From the NCBI RefSeq assembly GCF_046630445.1, contig NC_092337.1, forward strand, positions 362,086,001 through 362,150,000: a DNA stretch of 64,000 nt. The letters are read 5' to 3'. The notes below the pieces were generated by a model, which had not been told where the DNA came from, did no database searches, and was given only the letters and a program-made list of their open reading frames with translations. This document shows, in pieces, positions 61,144 through 64,000 of the stretch. The DNA is from Rutidosis leptorrhynchoides. Taxonomy: Eukaryota; Streptophyta; Magnoliopsida; Asterales; Asteraceae. The position numbers and the translations under genes are program-made. The number at the start of each line of letters is the position of its first letter. The stretch's first letter is position 1.

Positions 61144-64000
61144 TGTCATAACCCGTCCTTAACCATAAGAACAAGTTAGATAACGTATGATTTCATTGCG
61201 AGGTATTGACCTCTATATGCGACCTTTTTAAAAGAACAACTGCATTTATTTTACATTACAAACCATAACTCTTATTTTAATACAAGCTTTAGACAATATA
61301 AAGATGATTATCGTTTAGCGATAATCTTAGACTTACAAACTTTACATGTGATGATAACAATACGATTTCTAGCATATTTTACATTACAATTCCTCGGATA
61401 TGCAGTTTTATTTTTGACACAAATATGCATACTCAAGATCTTGCTTAAATTCAACATGTTGCAGCGGAAGCTTCTAATTATCACCTGAGAATGAACATGC
61501 TTAAAACGTCAACATAAAGTTGGTGAGATATAGGTTTAATGCCGGCAGCAATATATATATATAGACCACAAGATTTCATATATAAACATTTTAATACAAA
61601 TATTCTAAGTGGTTGAGCACTTGGTAACCATACTTAACATTTAATCCCGTCGCATATTCCCTTTATTATGAAATCTTACTACACCGTACCAAGTGTAGTC
61701 ACGAAACGAAGTACTGTGCAACCGTTGAATACTGGTCGTCCAATCCGGTTGGGGTTGTTAGGCCCGATAGATCTATCAACAGGATTCGCGTTTACAATAC
61801 CGCTGTAAATAATAGTTACCAAGCTACAGGGAAGTATGCTAGTGGTACAACTCAACGTAGAATATATTTTTCAGTTACTTGTGTCCATAACGTAAAACAT
61901 AAAATACATGTATTCTCATCCCGAAATACTTAGAGTTTAAAAGTGGGACTATATACTCAATTTTGCCTTGAAGATATATATATTTTGACTTGGTCTCCGG
62001 TTGATATCACGAACCTATCCATATATAGTTTATCAATATATTTTCATTTTAAACAATCATCACATATATTTACTTATTATACTTTTAATAATTTCTTAGT
62101 CCGTAGTTAGCAGTCCGATGTTAGTAATTCAATTTTAATGGTTCATATTTAGGTGTTTAATAAATAAAACCTCCATCGAAATAAATAAAACCCCATCGTA
62201 TTTGTATTGGTCGGGATTAATCTTGACCCACGGTACCGGTGTTGTCAAATGACGTGTTGCGTACATAAAGTACCGGTGTTGTCAAATGACGTGTTGCGTA
62301 CAATCATGGGATCTTATGATTAATCTTCTCGTATTGTTTACGGGTGGTCCTGAAATATATAAAATTAAATTATGAGTACATATATATAAAATATCATGTT
62401 ATTTTAGAAAGATGTGATTCATTTAATTTTTCTCCAATTATTTTCGTGGCTAAACTAGTTTTGGATATCCGATCTTGTTTTGGTCATAGTTTCTTCGTTA
62501 CAACTGCGTTTTCGTTGGTTCAACTTGCCACTTCCTTGGATCGAGTTTTTCTTTAAGACTATGAACTGTAAATACCTTAGTTTGTATTCGAAATCACAGG
62601 TCATAGGTCAAACTTTGGTGAAACTTATGAAGTTAATCATTTTCCCTTATGTAAACAACACTAAATGATTATTTTTCTAAAAATACTTATACTTTGAGTT
62701 AAATCATGAAATTTTTATGTGTTATCATATACATAGTAAATATCATTTTTCCAGAAAATAAACCTCCAATTCAAGGTTCAAAATAGTTTTTAATTATCCA
62801 ACCCAAAACCGCCCCCGGTTGCACTCCGACGTCGTAAAAACAGTTTTTAAGGTGTTCTTTTGAAAAACCAAGTTATACCTTGTTAAATTAGAATATATTT
62901 ATGATATATTACATGTCTTGAAGTATTTTAAAAGTTAAGTTAGAAGGATCTATTTAGTTTGCAAACAAGTTTGAAAACATTCAAACTATGTTCTTGTTGT
63001 TAAAATTTTATACCATAAAATAAGATAGCTATATATATATGAATCGAATAAGGTTATGAAAAAAGTTACTACCTCAAGTTACTTGGACAAGATTGCTGTA
63101 AAAGAGGAGTAAAAATCTAGAACCAAAAGAGTGATGGAATTGGATGAAAGATTGGAAGTAAACTTGTGTTCTTGGAAGGATTCTTGAAGTGTTTTTGTAA
63201 GGGTTTTCTTATGATGATTAAGTGATGTTTTTGGAACTAGATCTTCATGGTTGTGAGCTGAGATGGTTAAGGGGTTTAAGGCTCATAAATGTGTGTGTTT
63301 TTAGCTAGAGAATTGAAGTAAAAATGAATCAAAATGATGATTCCCCATGGCTCTTAAAAAACGTGAATCAAGGGAGACAAAGACAAGTTTTCATGTTGTA
63401 TTTTTATGTAATTAGTCAAGCAATCATACAAAAGTAATTACCTTATACATAAGGCATGAACAAGGGCTGGTTGGTGGTGATTTGATGTGTATGTACCAAT
63501 AGTAAATACGTATAGAAGCTAGGTATGATACGGGTACATATACTCTAGATATACGTATAGAAATCTTGTGAAAACGGAACGAGGATTCAAATATAGCTAT
63601 CTTTTGTGAATATACTTATATTGTTTTATGTATTTAAATCCTTAAAAAGTGATTAAATACATTACTTATACGATAGATGTATAAACATTATAGGTCATAA
63701 GTATTTATGTCAAATAACGTTACGTATGGTTATTGTTTTGAAAGCTTAAGTTAGTAGTTTCAAAATATACTTATAACTTATTGTTATTAATACAAAATGA
63801 GGTATTAAAACATCCTTGGATCATGTTAAATATGTATATATACATATATATATATACACAAACGTATAATTATCATATGTTATATAGTTCGTGATATCAT
63901 CGGTCAAACTAGACGGTCAAACGTTGTGTAAAACTCTTTTCGAAAACATAAGTCTCAACAATTTGGATTGCTTATCATGTTGGTAAGGTTTAATTTATGT
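61144..64000 (-). repeat. Family-C LTR (minus), nearly complete, runs off the right edge
   Basis: Starts TGTCATAACCCG and carries TGCGAGGTATTGACCTCTATATG as in A and B LTR ends. Its right part resembles the A LTR start (GATTGCTTATCATGTTGG near 63968), so perhaps 50 bp are missing. It has the motif pair in an altered form (62003-62014 and 63887-63898), a 37 bp tandem duplication (62233-62302), and one copy of the unit that is duplicated or triplicated in family A (about 63700-63800). No gene inside; frames at 62344-62668 have no recognisable domain. Confidence 0.8.

Overview
The window looks like repeat-rich nuclear DNA of a eudicot plant. The support is plant-type Ty1/copia and Ty3/gypsy retrotransposons with initiator-tRNA-Met-type primer sites, an F-box/DUF295 gene, an intron-containing chaperonin-10 copy, and very AT-rich intergenic DNA. 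The multi-kilobase LTRs and their recurring end motifs suggest Asteraceae, but that is an inference. There are no rRNA, tRNA, CRISPR or bacterial features. Nearly all of the sequence is transposable element, mostly nested and mostly broken.

Layout. 1-3056: 5' end of a minus-strand Ty3/gypsy element (gag start, primer site, 2 kb LTR) inserted in 3057-4516, part of a family-A LTR, which itself interrupts the gag of a decayed Ty1/copia element (4517 to about 9380). 9381-16183 is the most host-like stretch: an F-box/DUF295 gene with two frameshifts at homopolymers (10192-11462, minus), a degenerate minisatellite, a truncated CPN10 copy between about 360 bp inverted repeats (12721-13983), and a non-autonomous LTR element with no recognisable genes (14291-16183). 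From 16184 to the end is one nest. Family-A element A1 (plus) is cut at 27453 by A2 (minus, from 27454). A2 contains a solo A LTR in its pol (32917-36181) and a complete non-autonomous family-B element in its F-box ORF (39579-51019). The 5' LTR of A2 is cut at 54012 by a B-like LTR, that by A3 (plus, from 56670), and the F-box ORF of A3 by a family-C LTR (61144 to the window end).

Family A is the most interesting part. It is a chromodomain-type Ty3/gypsy lineage with LTRs of about 3.3-3.5 kb. Between primer site and gag it carries two extra sense ORFs in all three copies: a Glu-rich acidic protein of about 205-212 aa (intact at 51412-52032) and an F-box protein of about 230 aa. A branch-point-like sequence and a 3' splice site are preserved just upstream of the F-box start. 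Every gag-pol copy is inactivated by stops and indels. Family B has no gag-pol, has near-identical LTRs and a perfect 5 bp target duplication, and shares LTR-end and pre-LTR sequences with A, so it was probably mobilised in trans. It also carries an antisense 57-codon two-helix membrane ORF behind a TATA-like box. Related LTRs A, B and C share a small GAGGT/ACCTC hairpin before the primer site and a long-range inverted motif pair that changes on both sides together in C.
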